Shown here: positions 22,735 to 34,582 of the stretch, piece after piece
Layout: every line of letters starts with the position of its first letter
How positions within the stretch are numbered: position 1 is the stretch's first letter
NCBI RefSeq assembly: GCF_905163445.1
Contig: NC_053194.1
Span: forward strand, 10,086,921-10,150,920
Direction: 5' to 3'
Length of the DNA stretch: 64,000 nucleotides
From: Pararge aegeria
Taxonomy: Eukaryota > Arthropoda > Insecta > Lepidoptera > Nymphalidae
The notes under the pieces: generated by a model
What the model was told of the DNA's origin: nothing
What the model saw: the letters and a program-made list of their open reading frames with translations, nothing else
Database searches by the model: none
Translations under genes and position numbers: made by a program

Positions 22735-23763
22735 GCCTACTTCCGTATTCCGGTAAAACTAACATTTTACTTCATTATTAAAACAGTATCTGTAAAACAT
22801 AGATACTAATTTAACGAGCCAAAACTCCGGTCAAAGCTACCAATAGCGTTAATTTTTTGACCATTCTTTCTACCAAGGTTCAATATGAAATATTACATCA
22901 TGTAATCTTTTACTAAGCATGTCTGTCTACGCGTATATCCTCCATTCCTATGTTTCTATCACGGGCTGTATTTCAGGAAACTTCAGACTTGAAATTACCA
23001 CAGAGTTCTTATTTATTTCCGTTTATTCTATTGCCGAAAGTCCAACATGCAGTTATCTATAAGGCTTAGTGTATATCCATACAGGTATACATAACAAATT
23101 TTGTTATTAATAAGTCCATACTTTAATCACAGTTAATTGAGTCATGGTCATGATTAATTAATAAACTTTGCACTCACTTGCACGTAACTTTCTTACTCTT
23201 CGTAGTATACTTATACTTCGTGAAACTAAACTTTCCAGGTTACAAGAACTCCCGTTTCTGTAGTTTAAATGTTTATTTCTCAAGAGAACGCTCATCAGCA
23301 GCTCTAGCGTATAAAACTTGACCAATGTTATAAATTGAAAAATCGTATGTGCGAGTTATTTTTGTTACACTTTCCGATGAGAATATTTATATTTGAAGTG
23401 AAACTTCTTTATCGGGGTTGGAAAAAAATTTAGTGTAACATTTTTCAGTTACGCGTAACTTCATCGATAGATTTTTCTGTTCTTCTGTTGTGTATGGCTC
23501 AATGCCAAATGGAAAATAGGATGAATATTTTGATTGTTGCACTTTATATATCTCCAAATCAGAAGTTGGACGATATTATTAATTTTTTTTCTTCTTCTTC
23601 CCTCTTCGTGCCTCTTTACTCGGTTGCAATAATGATAAAAAACCGATCTGCATCAGAAAAATCTTTGAAGCTAGTTGAATTTTTGAAAGATTATTTGAAT
23701 TTTATTAAAATATAAATATAATTATGAACTAATAAGCTACTATTAGTAGTACCTACTATAACA
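22735..23763. other. unassigned DNA
   Basis: The 75-codon frame 23488-23715 (MCMAQCQMENRMNILIVALY...) has no recognised domain. The polypyrimidine run TTTTCTTCTTCTTCCCTCTT lies inside it. Confidence 0.35.
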
Positions 23764-23812
23764 TAACTTACAATCAGGTGAGATCGCAGCACCGAAGCGC
23801 CGAACTTAAAAA
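23764..23812 (+). mobile_element. LINE/SINE-A tail fragment
   Basis: CTTACAATCAGGTGAGATCG matches the shared LINE/SINE-A 3' tail in sense orientation, followed by an A-rich run. Extremely 5'-truncated insertion. Confidence 0.5.
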
Positions 23813-24999
23813 AAATAAAAATAAAAAACATTACTAATATTTATCGTAACTTCTATTAAAGGTTTTGCTCAAAAGTAAACACGTACAACTACACGGTTAT
23901 CATCCTTCTAAAAACAATAAAACTCGGTTAACGATAAAACACAGCTTCTAAAGTCGGTAAGCATCCAGTATATATGTTGCTAATTTGTTTAGAGAGGCCA
24001 GAATAGTCATTTCGTCTGCTGAATTATCAAACCTGGTATGTCCTTGACAGCATTATTACGACGAACTACTTAAAAATGATTTTTCGAGTTTCGAGGTTGA
24101 CTAACAAAATGGCGGTTTAAAAAAAATCACTAGGTATTTCTTCTTTAAATAGTCACAAATTTCATAATGTAGGTACCTAATAAATTGGCTTTTTTTAGAC
24201 AGTGCTTATTTAAGAATTCTTAAATATCGTTTTAATGAAGTTTTCTAGTTTAGCCTTTACCACATCAAGCTGTCGCACACATTGACGAAAACGGCAAGTC
24301 ATGTTACCGGCGATGTTGCACTTTGTAATTTAAGGGGATAGCTTTGCTTAGGAAATAGTGCGATAGGACCTGAGGTCTAGTCGAAAACTGAGTCGAGTTT
24401 AATTATTATTCATCATACAAGCTACGGCTTTATGCAGGAAACTACTCAAGTTTAGAAATTGAGCCTTATTTAATAATAATACCCTGTATTTTAGTGGTCA
24501 AACTTGCTGCTCTAAACCTATTTAGTTATTTAACAAGCTTTGTGTAAAGGAATAATATTATAATGATGCTCAGAGGGTTTATTTTGGATGGCTTTCTCAT
24601 TTGCCAAACAGTTACTACACTACCTTTTTAAACAGAAGGTAATTCCAACAACAAAAACATTCCCAAGGGGGAGCTTAGGCTAGCTGTCCGTCAGTCTTCA
24701 ATATTTAAGAAGACATGTTGAGATGAGCCCACGTAACGTGGGATTCGGCGAAGAGAAATTCACTATTAAAAAAAAAACCCTACTAAAACTAATTGGTAAT
24801 GAAAAGGGTGCTTATTGAATAGTCCTTAAAACTCGCAACAATGTAGTGGCCTGACGTGATTTTGTTGATATAAAATAGTTAACGAGACAGAGTGTGACAT
24901 AGGTTAATTTTAATCCCGGATAAATATATTAGATCTAAAGCACTATTCGATTATAGTCTTTTCACGCGTATCATCAACCACATTATCCTGAGCTTATTA
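23813..24999. other. mostly unassigned
   Basis: GAGCCCACGTAACGTGGGAT near 24728 resembles an RTE tail and contains a small palindrome. Otherwise nothing. Confidence 0.4.
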
Positions 25000-25365
25000 A
25001 CCTGTTGAGCATACACGTCCTCCAGCATAGGAGAATGTTTTATAGCAGACTTCCAGCACGCTGCATTAATCCATCAATGGCCTATAGCAGTTCACTGCTT
25101 GCCTCCTAACGGGAGGGTTTGCCCATAATCTTCATGCCGGGCAGACGGGATGATAATTGCAGTGGATGGTTGTAGTAGAACAAAGGACGTTGCTGCCTTG
25201 TCTCCGTTATATTCCCTCAGTCTGTTCAGTCGCCTCTTAAGACACCCGCGGGAAAAGGAAGGATGGTGACAACTATATTTTGGTCTACTGTCACCGCACG
25301 GCCCCATACCCAACAATCTGTACCCAAACTTGGAAGTCCAGCCCAGTACGAGACCAACGAGGCAT
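25000..25365. repeat. dispersed repeat H
   Basis: GGGAGGGTTTGCCCATAATC, GAACAAAGGACGTTGCTGCC, CAGTCGCCTCTTAAGACACC, CGGGAAAAGGAAGGATGGTG and CACCGCACGGCCCCATACCC occur in order. I know this as a common lepidopteran dispersed repeat. The 115-codon minus frame across it (25092-25439) is incidental; I see no conserved domain. Confidence 0.55.
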
Positions 25366-26807
25366 TTCTTCAATGCTAATATGCTTTCTCGATCATAAAA
25401 TTTGATGGAAAATAGGTACAGTACCATATGCAGATACAATTAAAAGTGGGTGAAGGCGCAGACATTTCTATCGCCCTTCCATTTCATATATTATAGTATG
25501 AATAATACAAGACAACTAAACAATGCAACTTCTACGAAACAAAACTATTTGAAACACGACCTTACCCAAGCAAGTAGTAAAAATTGAATCTCTCGGGGGA
25601 ACGTTCCAGGCACTTGACCGCCTCGTACAGTTTCATAACTCGAATAAAACCTCAAGAGAAACGCGTCGAGCATCGTGAGCCTTTTTGTCCGGTATTTTCC
25701 GAACATACTGACACTTTTTGAAATATTGGCTTGGCTGATATTACTTTTTTCGAAAAGTTTGCTATCCGGATAAACTTTTTGGTCATAGTCAGTGGTACCG
25801 GATACTGTAAATAATGACGGAAGTCACACTAGGTATAGGCCATTGTCAAACCACATTGGTCTAATGCAGAGGTGTAGACTTTACATGCCTTTGAGAATAT
25901 AATAGAGAACTTACTCAGCGAGTTCAGGTCAAGTAATAATAGACATAAAACTCGGACTTTTGGACGACGAGGTACTAAAATCAACTCAATCAAGTCTCAA
26001 TCTCGGAAATATACCATTCTCTGGTTGACGAACCTACCCTACCTACTAAAGACATGCTTCAATAAAGCTTTGTATTTTTTATGGCACCCACATTTTTGAA
26101 TTATATAATAACGATAAAAATTATATAATGATTATTTTGTATTTTGCCAAAATGAACCAAAAACAAATTATTGCGGTACAATATATTTTTAGTCACGTGC
26201 TGAGTAGGTATCCGTGTTCATGAATTTGTGGTGCACGATTTATAAAATAACGAACGTGCTTTAATTTTGCTTTCGATTAAAATTAAAATAACATTATTAT
26301 TATAAATATATTTTACTTCAATTGTGTTAAAGTTGATAGAAAATAAAACGTAGAGCTTTTGTATAACTTTTGCCTGGTATATCGCTATATGCCCTTAAAA
26401 TATTCCATTATAATTGATGTTAAAGGTACCTATATATTATTAACAGTTAGTGTCCTGAAACTGAGAAGTTGGCGCTTTACATCCCGTTATAATAGGAGAG
26501 GAAGCACTCATATCAATCATAGCACTGACCCACAACGCTACCCCAGTGCGGGTTGATGGGTCAACGTGCTCTTCGTTGCTACGCGGGTGCATATTTATAC
26601 CTCAAATTTTTCCTAATTGGTAAAGGAACAGAGATTTTTTAACAGAATAATCCAAAACCCAACAATTATTCATGGTCCGATCCGGGATAAAACCGACGGC
26701 CTCGTTTTGGTTAAACTCCAAATCAACCAGGCAGTAACGAGTTGTCGCCATTATCATGTGATAATACTAGCTGCAAATGTGCTTCGGAGCAGGATGGAGG
26801 TTCCAAG
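25366..26807. other. mostly unassigned
   Basis: CAGTTTCATAACTCGAATAA at 25629 also occurs at 22198, in both cases just after a TTGACCGC block: a short shared repeat. A 65-codon frame at 26359-26556 has no motif. A possible degenerate SINE (CTACGCGGGTGCATAT) lies at 26580. Confidence 0.35.
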
Positions 26808-26990
26808 CTACAGAATGAAGAACATACAAAACGCAAACGAACGTACACGACCAATATTGAAGCATCAAAAACCACTCCACTTTAGAAGGGTTTTTCGAAC
26901 AGGTGGTTATTCATTTCATTCCATTTAGCAGTTGGCAGTAATTATTTTACCTCTAATGCTCCAAACGTTTACCATAAAATGGGGAAAATG
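26808..26990 (+). repeat. repeat P, plus copy
   Basis: AGCATCAAAAACCACTCCAC, TTATTTTACCTCTAATG and a final AAATGGGGAAAATGG match, in inverse, 62455-62283. The 103-codon plus frame 26617-26928 crosses its edge and so is unlikely to be a gene. Confidence 0.7.
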
Positions 26991-28082
26991 GAAAAAAAAT
27001 TGTGAATTAGCTACATTCCGCGGGTGTATATTAAGTTGTGCGCGGGGCGTTTTCACTGTTCATAATGCACTGAATGCAATAATGGCTGAATGACAGTTCT
27101 TTTTGTTCTTAATTCTGTGGTATAAGCTTAAATTCCCTCCCTGCTATGAATAAAAGGAATGTCCTTATTTTAGAACTTTATTGCAGAAGAACAAGATATA
27201 TGTCATAATTCCTAATCATTTCAATACATCCTACACACAACAAAATTTTAGAGAAACATAAATCAAATAAAAAAATAAATGCCTTCTGGTATTTTAGCGG
27301 TGATTCGTATTTCTTTAGCCTATGAACTTTAGAGACCTAATTTATAGATAGGAAAGAAAACATAAATCCTTCGCTAGACACGTACATCCAATGCCCCCAT
27401 AAAGCAAACAAAATAACTTGTCAACAACGGGTGCGGGGAATGGCACAGTTTGCAACTAATATTTTATTTCTGTTGTTCATTTTTCTCATCAGAGCTATAA
27501 AGGCGTTTACTTTGTTTATTTTTGCAATGCGTCACGTGTCTACTTTATATATTAATAAGAAATAATAATAAAAAAGAACAATCTTTACTAAGGAATCTCA
27601 GTACGAACAAATCTTGAGAATCCTGACTCATAAACTAAGAAAGCCCGTATCTTATGGGTGAGTTCCTTTCCAAACATTGACTAAATGTTACTTTTTATTA
27701 TTAGGAAAAACTTTCAGTTTATATTTATTTTGCAGCTTGCCCTTATGTGCATATAATACAACGTGTAAATCAAAACCGGTATAATACTTCAGAGGCTTTA
27801 GAGGTACATTAGTTCCTGACTCCGAGACGAAACGCTGTGAAAACGAAATGCTAATATTTTTTGAGTAAACCATTGCTATAGTTTTTTCTAAAAGAAATAA
27901 GATACAGCCCTAACGCCACATGTAAAAGTAAAATCAAGTGATTCCTGTCACTTTATTAGGTGCGCGTCGCTTTATCTACAATAGGGTTGTCATAAGTAAA
28001 CACTGAGAGTGTTTTGAATTAGTTTGTATGGAAAAATAAGTACGCTTCGTTTGATTAAATTTTTTTACAGGGTGACCTTATA
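26991..28082. other. unassigned, with repeat Q
   Basis: 27590-27690 resembles 41710-41815 (shared GAATCCTGAC and CCCGTATCTTA in the same order), a pairwise repeat Q of about 100 bp. No gene seen; the 61-codon minus frame 27688-27873 lacks a motif. Confidence 0.4.
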
Positions 28083-28432
28083 AAATATCCTAACTTACTC
28101 GTATATCGTGGCGCAGCTAGGAGTTAGTGTTCGACTTTCGTCTATATTTTACCAACGTTTGCTTTCTTATTTCGGGCACATAATGCGGCGGGGGAATGAT
28201 AGCCTAGAAAAAATTATAGTTACGGGCAACACCGAAGGCAAAAGACCTAGAGGCCGGTCCCCAACAAGATGGGCAGACCAGCTGAAAAAATCAAATTCAG
28301 ACCGATTCTAACAAATCGCGAAAATGGCCTCCAACAGAAGTCGATGGAGACAGTTTACCAACGCGAAGTTGAGATCTCACCAGGACCACGATCTTCAGTG
28401 ATGAAGGAACGACCATAGAGAGAGAGAGAGAG
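28083..28432 (+). mobile_element. C-terminus and 3' end of an RTE-like non-LTR retrotransposon
   Basis: The frame from 28108 reads RLLSYFGHIMRRGNDSLEKI and EGKRPRGRSPTRWADQLKK. This is the tail of endonuclease/reverse transcriptases whose C-terminus carries FGHI.RR and KRPRGRP..RW. After a stop it continues in the same frame, QIAKMASNRSRWRQFTNAK, close to the expected end. A short 3' UTR with TGATGAAGGAACGACC and an (AG)n tail follows. 5'-truncated and inactive. The same end occurs inverted at 36310-36430. Confidence 0.8.
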
Positions 28433-28799
28433 ATGCACCCTTCAACAGTATTTCATAATTCCGTTACACGTTGTATTATATTTTATGGTAGCTCACGAAA
28501 AGTTTTTCATTATTATAGATGCTATAACCCCCCCATAGACTTTAAGCCCCTTTTCCAACTATAGCCTCGTAAACAGTGAAGTGCACAGGGTGTTCTGCCA
28601 GGGAAGGCATTAAGCTGATGGCATATGATATAAAATGGAAAAATACGAGTTATGAAAATCCGTAGGAAATTTTTATGCATGAATAATTGCACACCACTGA
28701 TTATGTAACATTTATGTGCGTATAAAATGCACGTTGGTCTAGTCGTTAGCATATTTGATTATAGAACACGAGGGCATTTTGTAAAGAGCAACTTTTATC
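28433..28799. other. unassigned DNA
   Basis: A 76-codon minus frame, 28522-28752, has no motif. Confidence 0.45.
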
Positions 28800-28947
28800 T
28801 GTTTCGCCAAACGATTAAGCGTTCCTGTACGATGTAGAAACCGTTTAGGGTTTAATATAACTGCTATAATTCTAACGGGTTAGCACGCTTCCATCTTATC
28901 GCTACCACCAGATAATATAGCAATCAAGAGCTAACTTCTAGTAAAAT
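28800..28947 (+). mobile_element. SINE-A, 3' half
   Basis: In sense order: AAACGATTAAGCGTTCCTGT, GATGTAGAAACCGTTTAGGG, GGGTTAGCACGCTTCCATCT and CAAGAGCTAACTT. The tRNA-like head is absent (5' truncation). Confidence 0.7.
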
Positions 28948-28954
28948 AAATAAA

Positions 28955-29000
28955 TTATCGGTTCGATTCTCAGGCCAAGAAGTACTAGGTTTTATTGTTT
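28955..29000 (+). mobile_element. SINE-C fragment around the B box
   Basis: CGGTTCGATTCTCAGGCCAA matches 6890-6910. Short and adjoining the next repeat. Confidence 0.5.
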
Positions 29001-29002
29001 TA

Positions 29003-29405
29003 ACCCCCGACGCCAAACGACGGTGTGATATAAGTTTAACGTGTCTGTGTGTGCACGGTTAGTGTGTGCGTGTTTGTCTGTAGCATCGTATATCCCAAAC
29101 GGATGAACTGATTTTGATTTTGTTTTTAATTTTTAAAAGGTGAATTAGTCCGGAGTGTTCTTAGGTGTCCGGATTGAACATATCAATACAAATCGGTCCA
29201 AGATGGCGGCCACCACAAAATGGTGGCTTGCATATTTTTTTACAACTCTCTCAATATGGTCATCAAATAAAAGGCTGGACTATTAAAAAACTATAAACTA
29301 TGGTAAGTTTCAAATCCAAGATGGCCGCCACCGCAAAATGGCGTGTTATATTTTTTTCACAATTCCCTCAATATGGGAATCAAATAAAACGGTAAATGCA
29401 TAATA
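29003..29405. repeat. dispersed repeat with two tandem internal units
   Basis: Starts AACCCCCGACGCCAAACGAC and contains CCCAAACGGATGAACTGATT, a common lepidopteran repeat start. Two homologous units follow, beginning CCAAGATGGCGGCCACC (29208) and CCAAGATGGCCGCCACC (29320). Each ends near ATCAAATAAAA. The second unit is shorter. No coding potential. Confidence 0.65.
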
Positions 29406-29934
29406 AAGAAATTTTAACAATAGTTTGACGGTTCTTTTAAATTTTAAATTTAAATATTCTTTATCTTTTGAGATCTGTTATTAAGACATCATCACCAAGG
29501 TGAGATTACAGCCAAGGTCTAACTCATAGTTGAATAAAATAAAAAAACTAAGAAACTTTATTAGTCAAATGAACACACCATCTGTACACAAGAGTATAGT
29601 CGTTTTCCTTACTGTTACAAATTTCACTACAGTTTTCAGTAACCTTTTCAATTTCAGTACAATTTGTATCGAACTTATGCTGTAGACTGGTCACTTTAGC
29701 TTTTACTGGCGCTTACATTGGATGCCATTACTTTGTTAAAGTAAAACGTCCTTTCAAAGTATAGTCACTTTGCCTAAGTGCACCCAACTGAAACTGCACG
29801 TAGGTAAGTGGGAAGGTTCAACAAATCTTTATATATAAAACTGTTGCTCTCGATCTGAGTCCGCGATTACTACGGTTTTTTAACGGTCTTTAACCTATAT
29901 TACTCTTACGTATTTTAAACAAACTCTATGCCTA
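29406..29934. other. unassigned DNA
   Basis: A weak R-like patch (AAACTGTTGCTCTCGATCTG) lies at 29840. Nothing else. Confidence 0.4.
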
Positions 29935-30185
29935 AATATTAAAAAAATAAAATAAATATACTACGACAATACTACGTTATGGGTATACTAAGATAACTGA
30001 TGAATATTTTTATGAATAATAAACATAAATACTTATTATATAAATATAAATATTATACATAAAAGCACCCAGACACTGAAAAACATGCATGTTAATCACA
30101 CAAAAGTTTTCCAGTTGTGGGAATCGAATCCGCGGCGTTGGACACAGACAGCAGGGTCGCTGGCCACTGCGCCAATCGGCTGCCA
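29935..30185 (-). mobile_element. SINE-B, full length
   Basis: On +: ATATACTACGACAATACT, GATGAATATTTTTATGAATA, GGGAATCGAATCCGCGG (B box complement) and CACTGCGCCAATCGGCTGCC (A box complement). It lacks the AAGCTACGCTTACTTTGGGG block seen in other copies, a deletion of about 40 bp. Confidence 0.9.
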
Positions 30186-30447
30186 AAAAATATCTTATCG
30201 ACTCAAACCGAAAGGTGAACCTTTTAAACGGCTTGACCGATTTTGATGAGTATACCTTTTTATTTTACGCAGTATTCTTTCATTTTTAATTTCCACGTGA
30301 CCGTTTTTCACGAAACACTTTTAGCCAAACATAAAATTGAAGGTTTGCTCGGAAAATCAGCAAAAAGTGGGAAATCTTATTTGTAGTGGGACAGGATAAT
30401 ATTTCCCGGCTTGTTTTTAACCCACTTCTGAGTCAGTTTTTTTTTCT

Positions 30448-30692
30448 ATCTCACCTGGTGGTAAGTGATGATGCAGTCTGAGATGGTAGCGGACTAACTT
30501 GTTAGGGAGTATGATAGTCATAGCCCTAATCGGTTTCTACGCGACATCGCACCGGAACACTAAATTGCTTAGCGGCACGTCTTTCAGAAAAATTCAGAAA
30601 ATATAAATTCCCAAATTGCACCTAATAGGAATCGAACCCGGGACCCCTGTTTAAATTCACAGCGCTCACCGTTGCGCCAGGGAGGAGGTCAG
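30448..30692 (-). mobile_element. SINE-A, full length
   Basis: ATCTCACCTGGTGGTAAGTG, GATGGTAGCGGACTAACTTG, TCGGTTTCTACGCGACATCG, GAATCGAACCCGGGACCC (B box complement) and CGTTGCGCCAGGGAGG (A box complement). One of the better preserved copies. It abuts a second SINE-A. Confidence 0.9.
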
Positions 30693-30795
30693 TTTCTTCG
30701 CGACATCGTACCAGAACGCTAAACCGCTTGGTGGCACGTCTTTGTCGGTAAGGTGTTAACCAGATAAGGCCGAAGCATCCTACCAGGCCATAATT
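30693..30795 (-). mobile_element. second, partial SINE-A in tandem
   Basis: Directly after the head of the preceding copy come TTTCTTCGCGACATCGTACC, CCGCTTGGTGGCACGTC and GGCCGAAGCATCCTACCAGG, the SINE-A middle in the same orientation. So the first copy inserted into the second, or a dimer formed. Confidence 0.75.
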
Positions 30796-31484
30796 ATTAT
30801 GATATTTATGTATTGCTTCCCATGAGGTTCTGGATACTACGGGTATGTGTGTTCTGTATACCTATGTTTATTTAAAATACACTGCAAAAGCGCCCTGGAA
30901 ATGATGTTTCTGCTTTGAATAACAGCAGATATTTTTGTACTCTGCAAATAAATGGAGCTTGAAATAAACTACGGTAAATGCAACTTTGCGAACAAGAATT
31001 TAAGGTAGTTATTTCCTTAAACTTTATTGACTAAACGACAAATTGCACGCATATGCTTGAGATGGAATTTAGAATACAAATTGGAAGCAAAAGCCAATGC
31101 TTCGAATCAGGGACAAGTATTTTACCCTTATTTCTATCCTGAATATAATATTATATCAGTATATCGATAAGGCATATATAAGTACTTAGTAGTATATTGA
31201 ATAACATACTCAAACAAACTCAGTCAACATATTATTATAACTATGTAAGAGACTAGCTTTTGCCCGCGGCTTCGTTCACGTTAAGTAAAATTATTGATTT
31301 GGTATATTATAACTACAAAGGTGTCTTGCTGCTAATAGAAAAATATGAACGTAAATACTTAAAAAAACAGAAACTTTTCGATACATTTTTTACCCCCATT
31401 TGTTGTTTTTAGGGCTGGAATTTTTAAAATTTGTGAAACACGTATTTCATTAGTTTTAATCGAAAACCTACAATCAAAGTTTTA
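30796..31484. other. unassigned; repeat R end at 31250-31295
   Basis: GACTAGCTTTTGCCCGCGGC then TTCGTTCACG at 31252 is the complement of the R end. The remainder has no features. Confidence 0.5.
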
Positions 31485-31925
31485 TATGTAAGTTCCTTGG
31501 AAGGTCACTTCTGTGGGATGCAACTTGTGTTGATACCCTAGCTGCATCACACATCCAGGCCACCTCGTCAATGGTAGGTGCGGCTGCTACCAGTGCCGAG
31601 CAGGCCAAGAGGCGTAAATATGAAAACCTGGATAGCAGCTTCATTTTTGTGCCTTTTGGAGTACAGACTTTGGGACCGTGGGGTCCGGAGGCAAGAGCCC
31701 TTTTCAAAGAATTATCGAAAAGGGTTATCGAGTCTACCGTTGATCCTAGAGCGGGCAGTTACCTTGGCCAACGAATTAGTTTGGCCATCCAAAGGGGCAA
31801 TGCTGCCAGCATCTTAGGAACTGTGCCCCGCTGCGGTGGTTTCGAGGACGTTTCAGATTTTATTTAGTTTTAAATAGTTTATTTTAGGTTATATTTATAA
31901 AACAATTATTTTAAAGAATAAACAT
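31485..31925 (+). mobile_element. C-terminus and 3' UTR of a retrotransposon polyprotein
   Basis: A single open frame runs from about 31490 to the stop at 31867. It begins before the ATG at 31571 with KFLGRSLLWDATCVDTLAAS, then FIFVPFGVQTLGPWGPEARA and FLGQ-like YLGQRISLAIQRGNAASILG, ending DVSDFI. I know this GPWG...RAGS.LGQR...Q.GNA.SILGT ending from non-LTR retrotransposon proteins of insects and marine invertebrates. It is not certain which clade. The upstream reverse transcriptase is absent, so this is a 5'-truncated copy that happens to remain open. The short 3' UTR TTTAGTTTTAAATAGTTTA matches 55800-55858. Confidence 0.7.
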
Positions 31926-32904
31926 GAAATTTGAAATTTATTATGCTTAATAAATAATTTTACATTTAGGTATGTCATCAATATTAAAACGACACTTACT
32001 TGGAAAATAAATTCATAAATGTAGGATTTTATACAAACTTTCATCCCCCCATTTAATCCAACTTAAGTTAACTTAACTTAACTTTTTTTAACTTAATTTT
32101 CTTAAATTTAATTTACAAAAGGATTTTTGAAAATAAGCATGCCTAATAGCACTCTTGAAACATCAAGTCAAGTATGCCTAATAGCACTCTTGAAACATCA
32201 AGTCTGTCTGTTTGTAGTGACTATACCACCGGTTCGGAAGGCGGATTCTATCGAGAAGAAAACGGTTAGAAACTCAGCAGTTGCTCTTTTCCTACATGGT
32301 TATTTACATTTTACATTTTAACATTCATTTTTCTGTCTTGTGGGAAATGAAAGCGGAGCCGGATGCTTCCAAGAAACCTTGTTTTTATATATATAATAGA
32401 TAAAAAAAAGTATAATGACTACAATGCGTATTATATCCTGAGGGTTTGATAGTTATCGCTATGACAGTGCGTAAGATAGCGGCATAAAAAAGTGGTCTAT
32501 AAATTACCGGTATAAATCATGGCTATCAGATAGTTTGGAGTGTGAAGCTAGTTAGAGGGTATTAGTGGTGCCACAAATCCGACCCAGACGTCCGAACGTA
32601 GTAATTTACTTTTGTAACGAATCTAAATTGCTATCATTAGCCTTAGTGCATAAAAATGAATGAAAACATGTGTTTTATTTTTTATGTTTCTATTGTAGTG
32701 TTCCCCGGGCGTCTCACAAAGCCAACAAAAGGGACATATATTATTTATTATTTATTTTAATTCAATTAGTACGGTTAACACCAACTACACTAATTAAATA
32801 CATAGCAGATTAAATTATGCAGATTAAAACGAGAACAAAAAAGAAAAATATAAACAAGAACATAATTATAATAATTGAAATAACTTTACAATAGTTTTAA
32901 CTAC
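31926..32904. other. mostly unassigned; tandem duplication inside
   Basis: See the separate 32139-32204 entry. TTAAC-rich microsatellite-like sequence at 32060-32105. R-like decayed DNA around 32340. Confidence 0.4.
32139..32204. repeat. 35-bp tandem duplication
   Basis: ATGCCTAATAGCACTCTTGA... occurs at 32139 and again at 32174 with no difference over about 31 bases. Recent local duplication. Confidence 0.9.
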
Positions 32905-33125
32905 TTACGCAATCATGTTAAGCCAAAAACATGGGGCTATTACATTTCTCACAGTACTGTAGGCAATGGTTAACAACGGTGTTCGAAGGATCCGCACATA
33001 TCTCACAGTGAGGTGACTCCGACATGCCGTGGTGGTTTCCAGTTTGGGTAAGACCTTTAGAGGGGGGAGTCCCACACAGCCTCCGTCCTGACCAAGGGTA
33101 GCAATTAAGCTTCTCCAACACGCCA
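32905..33125 (-). mobile_element. possible LINE C-terminal CCHC fragment
   Basis: The minus frame 33121-32918 reads GNHHGMSESPHCEICADPSN and TVVNHCLQYCEKC. Cys-X2-Cys...His-X-Cys spacing after a SP.C motif resembles the zinc-binding tail after the RNase H region of non-LTR elements. Upstream domains are missing, and the match is by pattern only. Confidence 0.4.
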
Positions 33126-33147
33126 AAAAAAACGGTTCCCTTGTAGT

Positions 33148-33418
33148 AGTTGAGCTTCGTAACAAAGCTCGTTCGGGGAAGTACCTACTACCGTTGGTTA
33201 TTTCTGCCTCAAAGCAGCATTGCTGTGTTCCTTTTACAATCTTAAGGTCGTCGTTTCCGGTATAATTAAAGGCACCTGCGATTTAACACCTATGCCTCTG
33301 ATTGATGTACACCAGGCGGTACTTTGTAGGACGAGTCCCTCAGATACCCTGCGAAGTGTTGCTCTGTTCATAGGCAATGGATTTCCACTAATTTTCAAGT
33401 GGGTCACCTGCTTCGTCA
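33148..33418 (-). repeat. dispersed repeat G, minus copy
   Basis: Complement reads GCAGGTGACCCACTTG, GGTGCCTTTAATTATACCGG and GGAACACAGCAATGCTGCTT followed by GAGGCAGAAATAACC and ACTTCCCCGAACGAGC. Same order as 55395-55590. The plus frame here (33220-33423) is a shadow. Confidence 0.65.
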
Positions 33419-33655
33419 GTTAGGTAATACTAAAAAAAAACTTATAGTTTCAAAATTTTGGATTCTCATTCATTAATATTTTTCAGGTCAAATTACATGA
33501 CATACATACATATCGTACTTACAGTACGTGTTGAATTGCTTACCTTCTATTTTTTTAATCGGTCAAAATTAACAAAGCGTTAATAGAAGAAATTGCAACC
33601 AAAACCTACTTTTCAAACTCGCGCTAGGTTTTAGCCAAGGTTTTTTTTATTTTTT

Positions 33656-33962
33656 CACTACAAATTAGCATTTGACTTCTAGCTCACTTGGTGGTAAGAT
33701 AGATGGTATGACAGTTATATGAAACCCATAACCCTAATCGGTTTCTACGCGACATCGTACCGGAACGCTAAATCGCTTTGCGGCACGTCTTCGTCGATAG
33801 AGTGGTGACGGGCCACGGCCGAAGCCTTCCACCACCCCACCGCCAGACCAGACCTGAGAAAATTTTGAAATTATATTTCCATATTCCCCAGCCAGGAATC
33901 GAACCCTGGACCTCTAATCAAATCACCACAGCGCTCACCGCTGCGCCAGGGATATAGTCAAT
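33656..33962 (-). mobile_element. SINE-A, full length
   Basis: Tail complement AGCTCACTTGGTGGTAAG, body ATCGGTTTCTACGCGACATC and GGCCACGGCCGAAGCCTTCC, B box complement GGAATCGAACCCTGGACC, and A box complement CGCTCACCGCTGCGCCAGGG. It carries the best-preserved head in the window, with sense A box CCCTGGCGCAGCGGTGAGCG. Confidence 0.92.
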
Positions 33963-34582
33963 CTTTTATCTATTTTATCCGTATTTTCTTTCATTGATTA
34001 CCTATATCTTTTATCTGTGAATAATTGTTAATAAAAAAATATAATCTGATGCTAACAAGTAATTATTGAGACTTGTTACGTAGGCATACCCGCGGGATAG
34101 CTATAGTGTGCCTGCTAGCTTTGAATCGTGTTGCGATACCATTTTTACTACGCTTCCTTTGGTAATTAATTGTACGACCTAGGCTAGGAAGCTCGTGCCA
34201 CAAATCGGCCGAGCATAGTTAATAAGTTTAGTTTTAAAATTATAATAACTAATAATGTAACTCAGACTAATAAACTTATATTAGTCTAAACATTTTTTTT
34301 ATTCTGCACACTGCTGTGTCCCTAAATATCAGTGACTACAAGACAACAACAAAATTTAATTTAAAAATATTAGAGCTTCATTATAGTTAAAAGATTCATA
34401 AAATGCCCATTCTATTATCTAAGTTTCTCAAATTCTTATCTAAGACGCTGCACGACCTTTGTCAGAATGATAGGGGCAGTATCAGATCGTGCTTTGAATC
34501 AATTTAATTCAGTGATATAACCTGTTAGAAGCAGATTGTATAATCAGTGATAAATTAATTATTTAAAATATATGAAGTTTAA
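33963..34582. other. unassigned DNA
   Basis: Nothing recognised. Confidence 0.45.

Noticed and set aside
25092..25439. 115-codon minus-strand gene
   Set aside because: It lies across dispersed repeat H, has no recognised domain, and its frame crosses the repeat edge.
26617..26928. 103-codon plus-strand gene
   Set aside because: It runs across the edge of repeat P and into a degenerate repeat; no motif and no codon preference unlike the flanks.
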